A stretch of 64,000 nucleotides of DNA from Desmodus rotundus (GCF_022682495.2 NC_071388.1:179519622-179583621); one strand, 5' to 3'; shown: positions 21,901 through 34,029, counted from the stretch's first letter. Notes: generated by a model from the sequence alone, not told the origin. Made by a program: numbers and translations.

Positions 21901-24054
21901 ATTTTAGAGCACCAAGTTTTTATGGTGAATGTCACACTCCTGTCCTATCAAACTGTTGCTATGGCCTACCTGCTACAATCTACCAAATCCTTTTTTCCTT
22001 GGGGAGTGTTTGTTCCAGTGTCCGCTGGGGTGGTTCCAACAGCCAGGGAGGAGGCAAAAGCACAAAGCGGTGTGAAAGTTGTGGTGAAAGCCTCAGAGGT
22101 GGGTACAAGGCAGCGACAATAAGAAAGTGGGGGGATTTAAAGAGTGAGGGATAACAGACACAGGTTATGGAATAATCTGGAGATAACTTTGTTATCCATG
22201 AAAAAAAATTTATATTTCCCTTAGCTAATCCTTTTGTGGTGTGTCTGTGTGGGTGGAAATGACTCTTAATTCTACTCCCAGTGTGGATGAGAAATTCATC
22301 TCCCTGTTTGTGCTTTCCCAGAATTCTCTTATTTGCTCTTGTGTTCAAGTGCAACGTAGAGAGGCTCTGACCCAGTTTTGATTTGAAAGCCAAGCATGAT
22401 GGGAGTGTAGATGTCTCAGCGATGTGTCCAAATTTACCTTCTTTTTGAAATGTCATGACTATGCCACTTAGAATTATTTGTCACTGGTATTGATTTTTCC
22501 ATGGGAGTTATTTTATGATTCCATTTCTTAATTTGTGGATCTTAATCTAAAAATGTGAAGATATGTCAACTTTATTAATATATAATTCCCTGAGTCTATA
22601 TTCTCTAATATAATAATTTCTAAACTTGCAGTTTAAAAAATATATATGTTAATAGAGACTACATAAAACTATCACAGCCATTAAATCAATACTCAAGAAT
22701 ATTTTAATTTCCAGAAATTCCCCATGGTATGAAGAGCATTTATTTCTTGTTTTAGGGACAAGGAAAATATGTTAAAGGCTTTCTTTTCACAATTTTATAT
22801 TAAATAAATTTAGCTATGCCATATAATATCAAATATCTTTGGAGGTGGATTTGTAACAAAAAATGAATTAGCAGTAAATTTTAGACTGCTAAATTTACAA
22901 AGTTTTGGGAATGAATAGCCTTCATATTTCAGCTCTTTTAAACTAAATCCAAACACAGATAAAACAGAATTTACCATTTTTTAATTGTATGCAAGCATTT
23001 ATATAGACCCCATATAAAAATCTGTATTTTACTGTTAAAACTTTATGACCTGCCTCAATTTCAATTTTTCTTTTCACTTTGTTAAACAAGCAACTTTAAT
23101 TGTCATTGAGAAGACGGAATAAAATAATGCTAGGTTTGCGGAGGACTCTGGATCACGGACATATTTGATTTGACCCCAAGCTCAATAAAACTATTAATTA
23201 CTAAGAGGGGGATCTCCAAGGACTTCCTTTCAGAATTGAAAGTCTGTGATGTTCAAATGTACTTTGTCATTGGATATTTCCAAACTAATACCAAATAGCA
23301 AATCTTTAATTAATATGCATAAAATTAAAATTTACTTACAGAGAAGAATTAAACTTTAAACTGGAATTTGAAGATCTTATAATTCAAACCAATACGAAGC
23401 TGAGAAATTAAATTTCACAGCCTCTTTTCTTTCACAGCATATAATGACTTTTATTTTGTATTGTTATTCCATTGAGCAGATCTTTTTAAAACAAAGTTTC
23501 TGAAGAATCCAAAAAGCATGAGGAAAGCTCATGAAGCAAATCTATCAAAAGAACTACCCAGTTAAAAAGAGAATGTATATAACATTAAGGTACGTTAGAG
23601 CTGAAGACAGGAGTTTAGAACCTGGGGCCCTATATATTCAAATGAGTTGAGTCTGGGCAATAGATAGTACTTTTAATATGTCCTAAACTATAGAATTCAA
23701 CCTCTATTTAGTCTATGAATATATATAGCAATTGGAAAGATGTCAGATATCTCCTGAAAATCTTCTTGTAATGATTAAAGTGTGATTTTCAATGTGTGTA
23801 AACCATCATTATCTAAAAGTGTCAGCGGAAATTAGAACAAACAGCCAACAAAATAAAGCAGCTACTGTGTGGCAGGACATGGACTTCAGAATCAGCGATA
23901 AACAAATTAAATAAAAAAAGAAAATGCTCTGCGCTTTGGTCTGTACTCCACCGACGATTCAGTTTGCAGCATTTCTATTGGCACTCTGCCATACTTATTT
24001 TCACTTTTCTGCCTCAAAGCACCATTTCAAAAAGTGCCAAAGCATGTTGTCAAT
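21901..24054. other. Long AT-rich unique stretch
   Basis: No repeat recognised in about 2 kb. A 158-residue antisense frame (21980-22456) has no known content. Around 23310 an AATTAATATGCATAAAATTAA cluster (TAAT cores next to ATGCATA) could bind homeodomain or POU factors. Confidence 0.35.
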
Positions 24055-24560
24055 AAAGTAGATTGTTTATAGCTGAATTGGAAATTGCAGAACAACACGT
24101 ATTGTAATAAAGGGGGGAGGGAGGGCCGGGAAAGCTGCAGCTGCAGCTCTTTGAAACCTATGTCAGCATCGCCGCTAGAAATGGGCAGATATGTTCGTCT
24201 GCCCTACAAAGTTTCATAAGCAAATCTTTATAAACTGTATTAAGTGACAAGTGCTACCAAAAGCCATAAAGTCTACTGAGTGTTTGTTGACTGGAACGCC
24301 GTCCCAGCACATTGTCCCCACATCGCTGTCTCCTTTATAGTGTTGTGTTTGTGATGTGCTCAGCTACTCAGAGGCAATTGCAGTGGTAGTAAATCCTGGG
24401 CCAATGAGTCCCTGTGTGTGCCACGGTAATTTTAATACTTCAGTTATATTAAGTGCTGTGGGGTATAAATTTCAGCACCAACTTTTTGTTGCTTCACTGT
24501 GTTTTTTTCCTTGTGGTTGGTTTTTGCAAAAGCATAACCAATAACTATAAAAAGAAGAGG
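24055..24560. promoter_or_regulatory. Enhancer-like candidate
   Basis: Repeat-free, with more CpG than its surroundings (24120-24200) and a GCTGCAGCTGCAGCTC run at 24134 carrying two overlapping E-boxes (CAGCTG). GGGCCAATGAG near 24399 holds a CCAAT box. Inference only. Confidence 0.25.
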
Positions 24561-25594
24561 AATTCTTAAACAAATGACAATTAGAAGGGACTTGGTAAAT
24601 TCCCTTAATTTGCATGCTTAAATATCATAGCTGACAAAGTTTAAGTACTTTATTCAGTAAATGACTATTATGAAATATTTCAGATTTTTAAAAATGAAAA
24701 TAACAGCTTTCCTCAACTGGGTCCCCAGATCACTAGGATTCCTAGAGAAGGAACTTGTACTTCGGGGGGTGGGGTGGTCAAATATGTTTAGTCAGAAATG
24801 CTATGTTAAACAAAGTTAGATTTATTTTTAAACTTTTCAGTCTTTTATATGCAACATTCAATGTTAATCTCCAAAAAATGTGTCATTTCCCAACATATCC
24901 GGCTTTTTGTTTTTCTTTTAACAAATCTATTTGTGTCTGTGGAACAGCAGCGTCCTGTGGGCCCAGTGCAGGAAATTCTGGCTTGGAGGAACGTAACACA
25001 GTTACTACGCTGGGATTTAAGCAAAGCTTTTTCATCTAACCTCTGGGCAGTTAGTGAGATCAGTGCCTAGCATAGGGCATAGAGTAAAACTTCCCTAAAC
25101 AGTTGTGGAAAAACTTAATGCATTCTTGAAATCAGGCTCTGTGGCTAATAAAAGAGGGCCTGGCGAGCTAACTGGTGGTGTCACCTGTTGATGAACCCAG
25201 GGCTCTGTATCAATCCTAAGGGTGATGTTGAATTATAATCTCATTTCAACTGTCTTTTGAAAATTTGACTGTTTTGCAGTTATGTGTGATCTACTTTTTT
25301 TCCTACACTAGGACATTTTAGAATTTCTTTTTAGATTTTTTTTTTTAGAATTTATTCTTAGAATTAGGTCTTAGCTCTTAGATCTTTTTCTTTGTTATTC
25401 TTTAATTGTATTAGGATGTGTTTATTAATTTATAATCCTTTTTATTATTTTAAGTGGTCTATCATCATCTGTGTGACTTCATATTTATCCATTATATCAC
25501 TTATTTAAAGTTTTTTCTCCTCTCTTTCTTTCTTTCTAATGTTCCAATTGAACCTGATTTTTGAGGACAATAATTTGTGCTCTGACTGTATATA
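24561..25594. other. Unique DNA
   Basis: Two overlapping frames (24755-25070) are open but have no recognisable content. GGGTCCCCAGATCACTAGG near 24720 may be a repeat I cannot name. Confidence 0.35.
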
Positions 25595-25765
25595 TCCTGA
25601 TTAGAGCTGCCAGATAAAATATAGAACACTCAGTTAGATTTGAATGTACGGTAAATGGTGAAAAAATGTTTAATGTAAGTATGTCACTCTTTACCATTCA
25701 TACCATTTTGAGCATGTTTATACTTTAAAAAGTAGTTATGATTTATCTGAAATTTAAATTTAAGT
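25595..25765. mobile_element. Palindromic MITE relic
   Basis: Left arm GTTAGATTTGAATGTACGG (25633 on) is the imperfect inverse of the right arm TTATCTGAAATTTAAATTTAAG (from about 25743). The inner TGTAAGTATGTC pairs with GCATGTTTATAC. The layout matches a long-palindrome MITE found across mammals; the family name was not recalled. Confidence 0.55.
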
Positions 25766-25829
25766 AGGAATTTTTTATATTGAGCATTTTAAGATTTAAA
25801 AAGTCTTTCAATTACTTTTGTGCTCAGTA

Positions 25830-26130
25830 TGATTTTGTATTGGTTTCAGGTGTTCAGCATGGTTGTTAGACAGTCATATACTTTACAGAGTGTCCCCCTG
25901 ATATTTCCCGTACCCAAATGGCACCGTACACGGTCATTACAATAGTATTGACTGTATTTCGTATACTGTACTTTACATCCCTGTAACTCTTTTGTAACTA
26001 CCAATCTGTAATCTCACTCCTTTCACCTGTTTTATCCAGTCCCCCAAATCCCCTCCCCTGTGGCAACCATCAGTCTGTTCTCTGCATCTATGAGTCTGTT
26101 TCTGTTTTCTTTGTTCATTTACATTGTTCA
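25830..26130 (-). mobile_element. L1 3' end, minus strand
   Basis: Reverse complement of the bat/carnivore-type L1 3' region: GGTTTCAGGTGTTCAGCAT at 25841, CATCCCTGTAACTC near 25977 and TGAGTCTGTTTCTGTTTTC at 26091. It pairs with the plus-strand copy at 29012-29535, which carries the same blocks inverted. Confidence 0.75.
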
Positions 26131-28277
26131 TTTGCTAAATCTGTTTTGTCTGTTTCTACAAACTAAATACCAGTTTCTTTTTGGGGGCTTCCATGATCAA
26201 TAAACTTATCTCTAGAAATCCCATGTCTTAGTGTCAATAATTTTCTGTCAAGGAATGAATGATATGAATCAGTAATATGAACTTGCAAGAAAAAATTCAT
26301 AAATATTTCTGATTAAACTAGAATGGACAACATCTTGGGTTAATTAAACATTATGCTGTTCAGAAATATGTTGGTTTGGTTTTTAGGCTTTTTAGGAATT
26401 CCATCTGAATTTCATAGGAAAACTCCAGCTGCTATATCCAGTGTATCTCTAAATATATAATATCTCAAAAACAATAGAATTTTATTTCTTGTAAACATGA
26501 CAATCCCGAGTGGCTAAGAAATCTGGTATTTTAAGTAGCCAGGCTGTTGGCTTTTTTCACACCTATATTTTATGGCCACCATGGTCACCTCCGTCCTGGT
26601 CAGCCAAAAAAGGGAAATGAGCATGGAAGGGCATGCGTGGGATTTTCTATTGGATGAAGCTTGAAAATGATGCATATCATATTGCCTCACATTCCATTGG
26701 TTGCACAGCCATGCCTAACAGCAAGGGAGTCTGCAAAATTTAGTTCAGCTCTTCTCAGCAAGAAGGAGGGGATAGCTTTTAGTGAGACACCAGAATTTGC
26801 TGTCACACAAGCATTGCTTAAAGTGAAGCACGGTTATTCTAAAGAAGTATAGAAGAAATTGCATAGATAATGGTTGAAAAATATTTTATTTTCCTCGGGT
26901 TCATAAGATTGTTTTTTTCCCTGCACTTATAATTATTTGTTGATGGGATTAAATAGCACAGGTGCCTCCAGGAGAACAATTAAATAACATTTTTTGGCAT
27001 TACATTGAAATTTCTCAAGATTCGAAGAGTCTTGAACAGAGTGTACTCTGTACTCTGATTCTTAACAGGGTAATTATTGGGATGGGTATCCAGGGTGGTT
27101 TGGGAAAAGCAAGATGGTTTTACCTGGAATGTGGGTAAACCACTAAATAAAACAGAGGGAGGAAACCTGCCAAGGTGTGCGAGTCCCTTTCAGCAGACGA
27201 ATCGGAAACTTCTGTTTGCAGAGCTGTCAGCAGAGCCCCTCTTCTAAATACTAATTGCTTAACAAACAAGATATTAAGATCTTTAAAATAAGTGTTTCTT
27301 TGTCATGTATGTGTATTTATAAACATAGAATGGAAGTCTCTACATGCAAAATATTTGGAGTTAGATGCTGTTGTAGGTAATTAGTGAAAAAAACTGTATG
27401 TTTTCGCATCCACCTGCTGGTAGAAGCAGATGGCAGCTCATTTCTGCCCATGTGACCTACAGATTCTCCAGGTTTACCAAAATACCATGAGCATGGTAAT
27501 AGCATTGTTTCTTTCCAGGTATGGCTAGATCTATAAATAGTTTGCTTTTCTCCGTTGCCTCACCAACCGTTCGAGAAGTACAGATAGAGAAGCTATGGGT
27601 CTTACCACTTGAAACAAATTTTAAATGATGTTTACAATTGCATATTTCCCCCACGCAAAAGCAGTTATGGGTTTTGATAGAAAGAATGCTATTATTTTTA
27701 ATCTTCCAATGGAAAAAAACAATTTGGAGGATATATCTTGTTTAAGTTTAGCAAAGAGAAAATACACATGCTCAGGTCTGAGGGGTCTGTCACAGCCTCA
27801 TTGTCAGCCCACAGCCATTACCACCAGTCTTCAAGATCTGTCGTAGTCCTGGGTGTTTGCTCTCCACTCTTTCACAGTAACGGCCACCGCACCGGGCACT
27901 CTGTATTAGCACCTTAGAGAAGATACAAGATGTATTTATTAAGCATACTTGATTTGAACAACCATATAAAATTTAAGAATAAGATTTTAATTGTTTCTTT
28001 TATTATCTTTACTTAGTTCTAAAAGATGAAATGAAAAGTACGACGGACATTCTATGCAGCATCTGTTTCATCTTAGAACTAACGTGTTAATGAAACTAAT
28101 AAGGAAAAGAGAACTCATAAAAAGATGCTAGATTAAGGCTGTAAAATCAGTACCTGATAGTCCTCTCTCTTGGGTCAAACCTTTACAGGGGGAGACACGA
28201 CAATTCGAAGTCTGCTACAGCTCAGGTAATTGCCCAGTCATTGTTAAGATAGCTTACCTTTCCTTAAAAGGCCGCTC
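26131..28277. other. Unique DNA
   Basis: About 2 kb without a recognised repeat or gene. Confidence 0.4.
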
Positions 28278-28430
28278 AGACATAGACATAGGTATAGATA
28301 TGGATACAGATATAGATATAGATACAGATACAGATATAGACACAGATATAGATATAGATACAGATACATATACAGATATAGATATATAGATATAGATACA
28401 GATACAGATATAGATATAGATAGGTATATA
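28278..28430. repeat. Degenerate GATATA/GATACA hexanucleotide array
   Basis: About 150 bases of interleaved GATATA and GATACA units with occasional GACATA. The alternation of two unit types suggests higher-order duplication, such as GATACAGATACAGATATA repeats. Not CRISPR: there are no spacers. Confidence 0.9.
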
Positions 28431-28657
28431 AAAAACCCTTTTCCATTATTTAATGTTAGATCATTTTAAACATTGCCATGACTCTTAAATAAGGTCTAAT
28501 GAGTTTATATATGGCAAGCAGGTCTTGAAATGTTTTTTAAAAGTCTTCCTGATGTCTAGAAATGTAGTTATCCCCAAATTAGAAATTTTGTACATTTTGA
28601 ACAGGCTTCGTTGTTTTGTGATGCATTGGTGGTTAGGTCATCAAATGGAAGACGCCA
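28431..28657. other. Unique DNA
   Basis: No recognised feature. Confidence 0.35.
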
Positions 28658-28842
28658 GTTTTGGTGCAGTAGCTCGGTTGGAGTGTCATCCCACACACCA
28701 AAACCCCAGGTTGGGGCACGTATGGGAGGCAACCAATTGATGCTTCTTTCTTACATCAGTGTTTGTCTCTCTCTATCTCTCTCTCTCTGTCTCCCCTTCC
28801 ACTCTATCTAAAACCAATAAACATCCTCAAGGAAGGATTTTT
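28658..28842 (+). mobile_element. VES SINE (bat), B box deleted
   Basis: tRNA-derived head GTGCAGTAGCTCGGTTGGAG (A box TAGCTCGGTTGG), then a GGGAGGCAACCAATTGATGC block, a TCTCTCTC-rich stretch (28769-28795) and an AAAACCAATAAACATCCTC tail. A short deletion at about 28708-28716 (CCAGGTTGGGGCAC) removes the GGTTCGATCCC B box, so this copy should lack a complete pol III promoter. Confidence 0.8.
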
Positions 28843-28962
28843 CTAATCCTCCCTGCATAGTCAGCTGAATAATTGAATAAATCAAGAAATTCTAGTCAGG
28901 TGTATTGAAGACCCAGTATGTGACTCTCAAGGACCAGCCTTCTCCTCTGCTTATGACTATGC

Positions 28963-29011
28963 TCTTGGATTGCTCCCGTATCTTGGCTATCATCATAGGG
29001 AACACTGCAGT
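28963..29011 (-). mobile_element. Inverted 5' segment of the following L1
   Basis: TTGCTCCCGTATCTTGGCTAT is the reverse complement of L1 sequence lying directly upstream of the part found at 29012. The two pieces meet head to head without spacer, as expected from twin priming. Confidence 0.6.
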
Positions 29012-29535
29012 GTAGATGAGTAGATAAAAAAGTTGTGGTACATATGTATACAATGGAGTATTACTCAGACATAAAAAAAATCTTGCCATCGGCAACAGCA
29101 TGGATGGACCTAGGTGGTATTATGCTATATGAGATAAGTCAGAGAAAGGAAAATGTCATGTGATTTCACTTATATGTGGAATCTAACAAACAACATAAAT
29201 GAACAAACAAAGTTGAAACAGACTCATAGACACAGAGAGGGGGCTGTTTGTTGCTAGAGAGAGAGGGTTTGGGGGACTAGGTGAAGGGGTTAAGAAGTGC
29301 AAATTGGTAGTTGCAAAATAGCCACGAGGATGTAAAGTACAGCATTGGGAACATAGTCAATAATATTGCGGTAACTATGTGCGGTGCCAGGTGGGTACTG
29401 GAGATATTGGGGGTAGTACTTTGTGAAGTTTATGATTGTCTAGCCATTATGTTGTATGTCTGAAACCAACACAAAATAACATTGAGTGTAAACTGTCATT
29501 TAAAAACCAAATGGAAAGTTCTTAAAAAAAAACTC
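29012..29535 (+). mobile_element. L1 3' end, plus strand
   Basis: GTAGATAAAAAAGTTGTGG, CATGGATGGACCTAGGTGG at 29099, TCACTTATATGTGGAATC near 29166 and GCCAGGTGGGTACTGGAG at 29387 follow the bat/carnivore-type L1 3' region to an A-rich end. An imperfect TGCTCTT(T)G flank occurs at 28960-28968 and 29538-29546 and may be the target duplication of the whole inverted insertion. Confidence 0.8.
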
Positions 29536-29734
29536 TGTGCTCTTTGTTCATCATAAACCGTCTGGGCTTCCTCTTGGGATGATAATGCCCACTCTGTTTT
29601 TTTTTCAAGGGCTGTTTATATGCTCAAACAATGTAAAATATTCTAGAAAAATACAATGTAGAAAGACACAAAAGTGTCTTTATAACTAAGTGACAGTTTA
29701 GTTAGGTGTACACTAAATGCTTTGAGATTTTGAA

Positions 29735-29885
29735 AATCTCACACTCAGTGTGTGTCGAGAGGGCATCACCTGGGAGCTTTTGAGGAACTCAGAATCAGGG
29801 CCCCGCCCCAGACTTCCTGAACTGGGTTTGCGTTTTAGCACGATGCTCAAGGTGATCAGTATGGACATTCACATTTAAGAAGCAC
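29735..29885. mobile_element. MER5-type hAT element
   Basis: GGCATCACCTGGGAGCTTTTG, CAGGGCCCCGCCCCAGAC and CAAGGTGATCAGTATGGAC match the arms and centre of the MER5 group of short hAT-Charlie elements. Confidence 0.65.
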
Positions 29886-29889
29886 GGAA

Positions 29890-30010
29890 AAGCAACCCTG
29901 AGGTGTATGCAAGATGGTCTTCATCCTACAGATATGCAAGTGAGGCTCGGAGAAGGGGAAGCTGCACAACTTGAGAACTTGGGCTCAGGTCTGTTTGAAG
30001 CTCACACTCT
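29890..30010 (-). mobile_element. MIR SINE fragment, minus strand
   Basis: ATCCTACAGATATGCAAGTGAGGC (in pieces) then GAACTTGGGCTCAGGTCTG follow MIR read backwards. Confidence 0.55.
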
Positions 30011-30249
30011 CACATTTCTGCCACGCTTTTCCTGCTTTCAGCGCGCTGCAGCCAGCTTTTAAAGTCAAGTGAAAAATCGTTGTCTATTTTTTTTTTTTTT
30101 GCTATTTTTACTAGCTTTTGACTACTCTGGCAATATTCTGCAAAAGGACGTGCACTTACAGAAATTCTGGTGACAGTGAGGCCATGCGTTGCTGAAGGAG
30201 ACCAAGTTGGGGGAAAGATCAATAGCATGGATTTTTGTGGCTTTGCACA
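30011..30249. other. Unique DNA
   Basis: No recognised feature. Confidence 0.35.
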
Positions 30250-30640
30250 GTTCTATTTTTGAGTGCTTGGAGAATCTTATTTATTAGAGTGTGTTTGCAG
30301 AAACTGTCAGTAAACATCTTTTCTTTGTTAATATTTAACCCACCAACTCTTTCAAGCTTCCATCTTTTTCAGCCTCGAGGTCCCACATGCTTTTTAATCC
30401 ACTAATAGCACCAAACTGTCTCCATGGTGCAATAAAAGTCTTCTATTTTATGACTTCCTTGAATTACTACCCTAACTCATAATTTGCCAGATTTGCTTTT
30501 GCCTGCAAATCCCTTACTTCGCTGTAGCCACATGAAAAATGTTGCACCCTATTCTTTTTTCCTCCCCAAACGCTAATGCTTATTTTTAATATACTAATAG
30601 TATTTGCCCAGAGTAATTTAGTCTTCCTGCCATCCAGAAT
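30250..30640. promoter_or_regulatory. Enhancer-like candidate
   Basis: Repeat-free stretch with TTAATATTTAAC, TTTTTAATCCACTAATAGC and TATTTTTAATATACTAATAG elements, well preserved in appearance. Inference; needs alignment. Confidence 0.2.
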
Positions 30641-31734
30641 GTTTTATTTACCATTCAAAAGAACTTTTAGAAAGTTTCTGCATAAAATATTGGGAAATAG
30701 TTGGAGTAGTTCTGACAGAAATCCAGTAAACTTTAATTACATTACATAATTGACAAAAATCCCTCAATGAGTTTAAGGAAACTACATAAAAAAAATTAGC
30801 TTGGCTATTTAGATTCTTCCTACACTTGCTTTTTAATGATAAAATAATTTTGCAAGAAACATGGGCTGAATTTCCAGAATTTGGTATTGGTTTGTTTTTT
30901 TTTTTGAGTGGCAGCCATAAATACCTTGATCTTATCTGAAACAAGTGAAAGATTATGATTTGAGTTGAAGATAATTTTATTTTCATTGTGTTTATTCAAA
31001 AGCCAGAAAGTGGGGGAAAGTTTTAGTTTATAGCTTCCTGTCCTAAGGAAAGGGAGATAAACTAGTGAATACAAAAAGTCTCTATCATCAGTCTTCTTTC
31101 TTTTATCGTACCTCCTAGGATTGGCACCAGTTGCGTGAGTGTGCACACATGTTATGTGTTTGGAGAAAAAGACTAAGCAGAGAGAAAGAACAGTATCAAA
31201 GTGAAAATGATGGGTATTCTGTTTGCTCCAATATTCACCCTGAGAGGCTGCCATTCACATGATAATTGATGCACTTCTCAGTGAGTCAGTTTTTAGGAGG
31301 CTTTGGTCTCTGAATTAGAACCTGCTTAATACTTGTCCATGTCCCTTCTCTTGCACTGTAAGTGATGCAGACTCTTCCAGCAAAGTAGACTATCCAGTCA
31401 CTTTATGAGCAGACAGTGAGTTAGTTTCAAGCTGTGTATCTCTCAGCCTGGAACTTTGGCCCAGGATGCCAGGGACTGTGCCAGGCTGTCCACAGCTGAG
31501 CCAAACAGAAACGCTGCCCAGAGTTCTAACTCAGAAGTTTGGGAACATGTAAGACAATCAGTGGGCAGGGCGCTCACCACAGGTGAAACGGCAACAATGC
31601 ACAGATAGTATTCGTGGGGAGAACACGTTTGTGCCTTCAGAGCCAGGCGTTCCAATGAGGAAATAGGGAGGAAAGTTGTGTCTCTTTTAACACATTTTGC
31701 TTCTGGAACCGTAACACAGGACATGAAACTTACA
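30641..31734. other. Unique DNA
   Basis: Two antisense frames (30648-30986 and 30820-31254) overlap each other in different phases and have no known content. Confidence 0.35.
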
Positions 31735-32160
31735 CTGATTTGGGCAATTCATTCTGGTTAACTGCCACTGATAAAATAGGAGCTTCTTTTATTTTACAGT
31801 TGATTTTACTAAATTGAGCGCTGATTGTGAAGCTCTCGTTGTTTCCAGTATACAGCAGCCCCCGGGGAATGCTAGCTCTTTTGTTGTAAACAAGTCATGT
31901 TAGTGCTCACACAGATTATTTCAACATGAAATTGCCCTAATTGCTAATGAAAATATAGCCATAGTCTTTTAACTAACTTCCTGTTTCTGATGCCTGATAA
32001 CATAAAACTGTTTGTTGGGAAATAGTGTTTTTTCATGGAAAATGTTTGAATGCATGCAGATATTACTCCTATATTGTAACATCTGAGAATTCTCTAACTT
32101 ACTTATTTGAATCTAGCATTTTAATATTTATTCTTTCCAAAAAATAAAAGTGTAAAATGA
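31735..32160. promoter_or_regulatory. Enhancer-like candidate
   Basis: Repeat-free. GCCCTAATTGCTAATGAAAA at 31934-31953 carries two adjacent homeodomain cores. TGTAAACAAG at 31886 is a forkhead-type site and GTTAACTGCCACTG is near 31758. Inference from motif content only. Confidence 0.3.
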
Positions 32161-32889
32161 AACCTAAACTTTTGCTTCCAGGTATGAGTTACAGATTACA
32201 TCAGAACAGCCCTCTCAACTGAAGATTAGTGGAAAATCACTTTGAAGGAGAAATTATGAGGCATCAAGAACTTGAGGGGACTAAATGGTAGGGAGAAGAA
32301 AAGGTCAGAGAGGTGATTTTCATATTCAGCTCTGCTTTTACCTGTGAGGTATTTGCTGTTTCATAGATAATGCCGAACAAGCAAAGTAGCTGAACAAGCT
32401 TTCAGCATTTTCAGTGCAATGGGGAAAGAAATCACTGGAGTTCAGAGCCCACTGATGCTTTTAGTTTGGATACCTTAGGGGTGAGAGAAAAACTGAAATA
32501 GATAAGTCCTCACTTTGAAATCAGAGTTCAAAGCCAAGCTTGACCCCAGTTTAAATTAATTAAAGTGATCTGTCTGCTAGAAGCAAAAGTTAATCCTTTC
32601 TGGAGATAGATTACATCACCCAGACCCTTAAGTTATCTCCATAAAGCATGCCAAAATACAAAAGTAAATGACCAGAGATTAAGAGAAAAAAACAATAAAA
32701 TAATCCAGTAGAAATATAAACATTCGAATTACTAAACAATGTTAAAATAAACTATAATAAAATATTAAAAAGAAGTAATAACATCTCACTCAATAATTTT
32801 TACTATTAAAAAGAATCAAATGGCTGGTCTAGGCCCAAAAGAAATTAAGTAACTGAAGTTAGGAACACTATGGATGTTTTTATTTGACG
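32161..32889. other. Unique DNA, AT-rich toward the end
   Basis: No recognised feature. Confidence 0.35.
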
Positions 32890-33285
32890 ACGAGATGAAC
32901 TAAAGGAAAGGTCAGTACACTAAAAGACAGGTCAGTAAAAATTGTTCAAAATGAAGCACAGGGAGACAAATATGCTCATTTCACAAAAAGAATGTAAGAG
33001 ACATATATGGCATCGTATAAACAACATAACATATGTGTAATTGGAGTCCCAGAGAAGAACAGGAAGAGGAGAAAGAAACACTTTTGTAAGAACTAATACC
33101 TGATGTAATAAGTATCAAGAAACAAATCCAACAAATGCTATGAACCCCAAACAGGATTATACAATAAAATCCATGTCTAGAGACTTCACAATAAAACTGC
33201 TGAAAGACAAAGGCAAAAAGAAAATCTCAAAATCAGCCAGGTGAAAAAAGAGAGAATGAAGAGGACCAAAATTTTGTGTACCAAA
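32890..33285 (+). mobile_element. L1 ORF1 remnant
   Basis: AAAGACAGGTCAGTAAAAATTG at about 32922 on, AATTGGAGTCCCAGAGAAG at 33039, TGAACCCCAAACAGGATTA at 33142 and AAACTGCTGAAAGACAAAGG near 33195 follow the C-terminal half of L1 ORF1. No intact frame. Confidence 0.75.
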
Positions 33286-34029
33286 AGCCTGGTGGTAAGT
33301 TTCTTGGTGGTGGTGGTGGTTGTTTTCCTGATGTCCCCAGCTCTGGGTCTGAGGAAGCCCAAAACTTAGAAGGGGACACCAGCAAGAATAGCAGGAAAAG
33401 TGCTCCTTTTCTGGGTGGAGATGCAGAAAAAATTCCTAAAAGTTAAACGGAATTCCTTGGTTTACTTTTTGCTTTCTTAGTTTGCCCCAGATTCTGGGAA
33501 ATTGTGCGGCTATAATGATGGCAGGGGTGACAAGTTGCAGCAGAAAAGACCCACCAGCCCCTCCAACTTTCTGAGCAGAGGACGTGTGGTCCCAGGAATG
33601 TGGGGAGATGTCTGTTCTGTTTTTTTCCTTCCCCTCTCCTCTCACCACTTAGTTCTGGATACAAACACAGTCAAGGCAAAGTGGAGCAACTGAAGTCCCA
33701 GATACCCTGATGGACAGCAGAAAAGGGGGCCCCAGGAGACCGGAAAGTACCAGGATGTGGGGGAGAAGGAGCTCAGGAAAATAACCTCTTCAAGTTGTTC
33801 ATGAATTGTTCTGGGCTCCCTCCTGGGCCTTCCGGGGGCACCTCTATGGCCCTAAACCATAATTATATGTGAGCGGCCAACGGCAACTGTATTGGACAGT
33901 GCAGAATTCTGGTTCAAGCTACAACTTTTATAGATAGGGAAACTGAAATCCCAAGGGTGATTATTTTTTCCTGAAATGCCATTTCAAGCAGTCAGGTACC
34001 CAAAAGACTCCACTGAATTTAATCAATTC
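33286..34029. other. Unique DNA
   Basis: Contains a short (GGT)n run near 33305. Three small frames overlap around 33436-33693 on both strands, without recognisable content. Confidence 0.4.

Noticed and set aside
21980..22456. 158-residue antisense open frame, the longest in the window
   Set aside because: No recognisable domain, no coding-like codon pattern, overlaps another open frame on the plus strand; a chance frame in less stop-rich DNA.
28278..28430. Regular short repeats resembling an array
   Set aside because: A hexanucleotide microsatellite without spacers, so not CRISPR-like.
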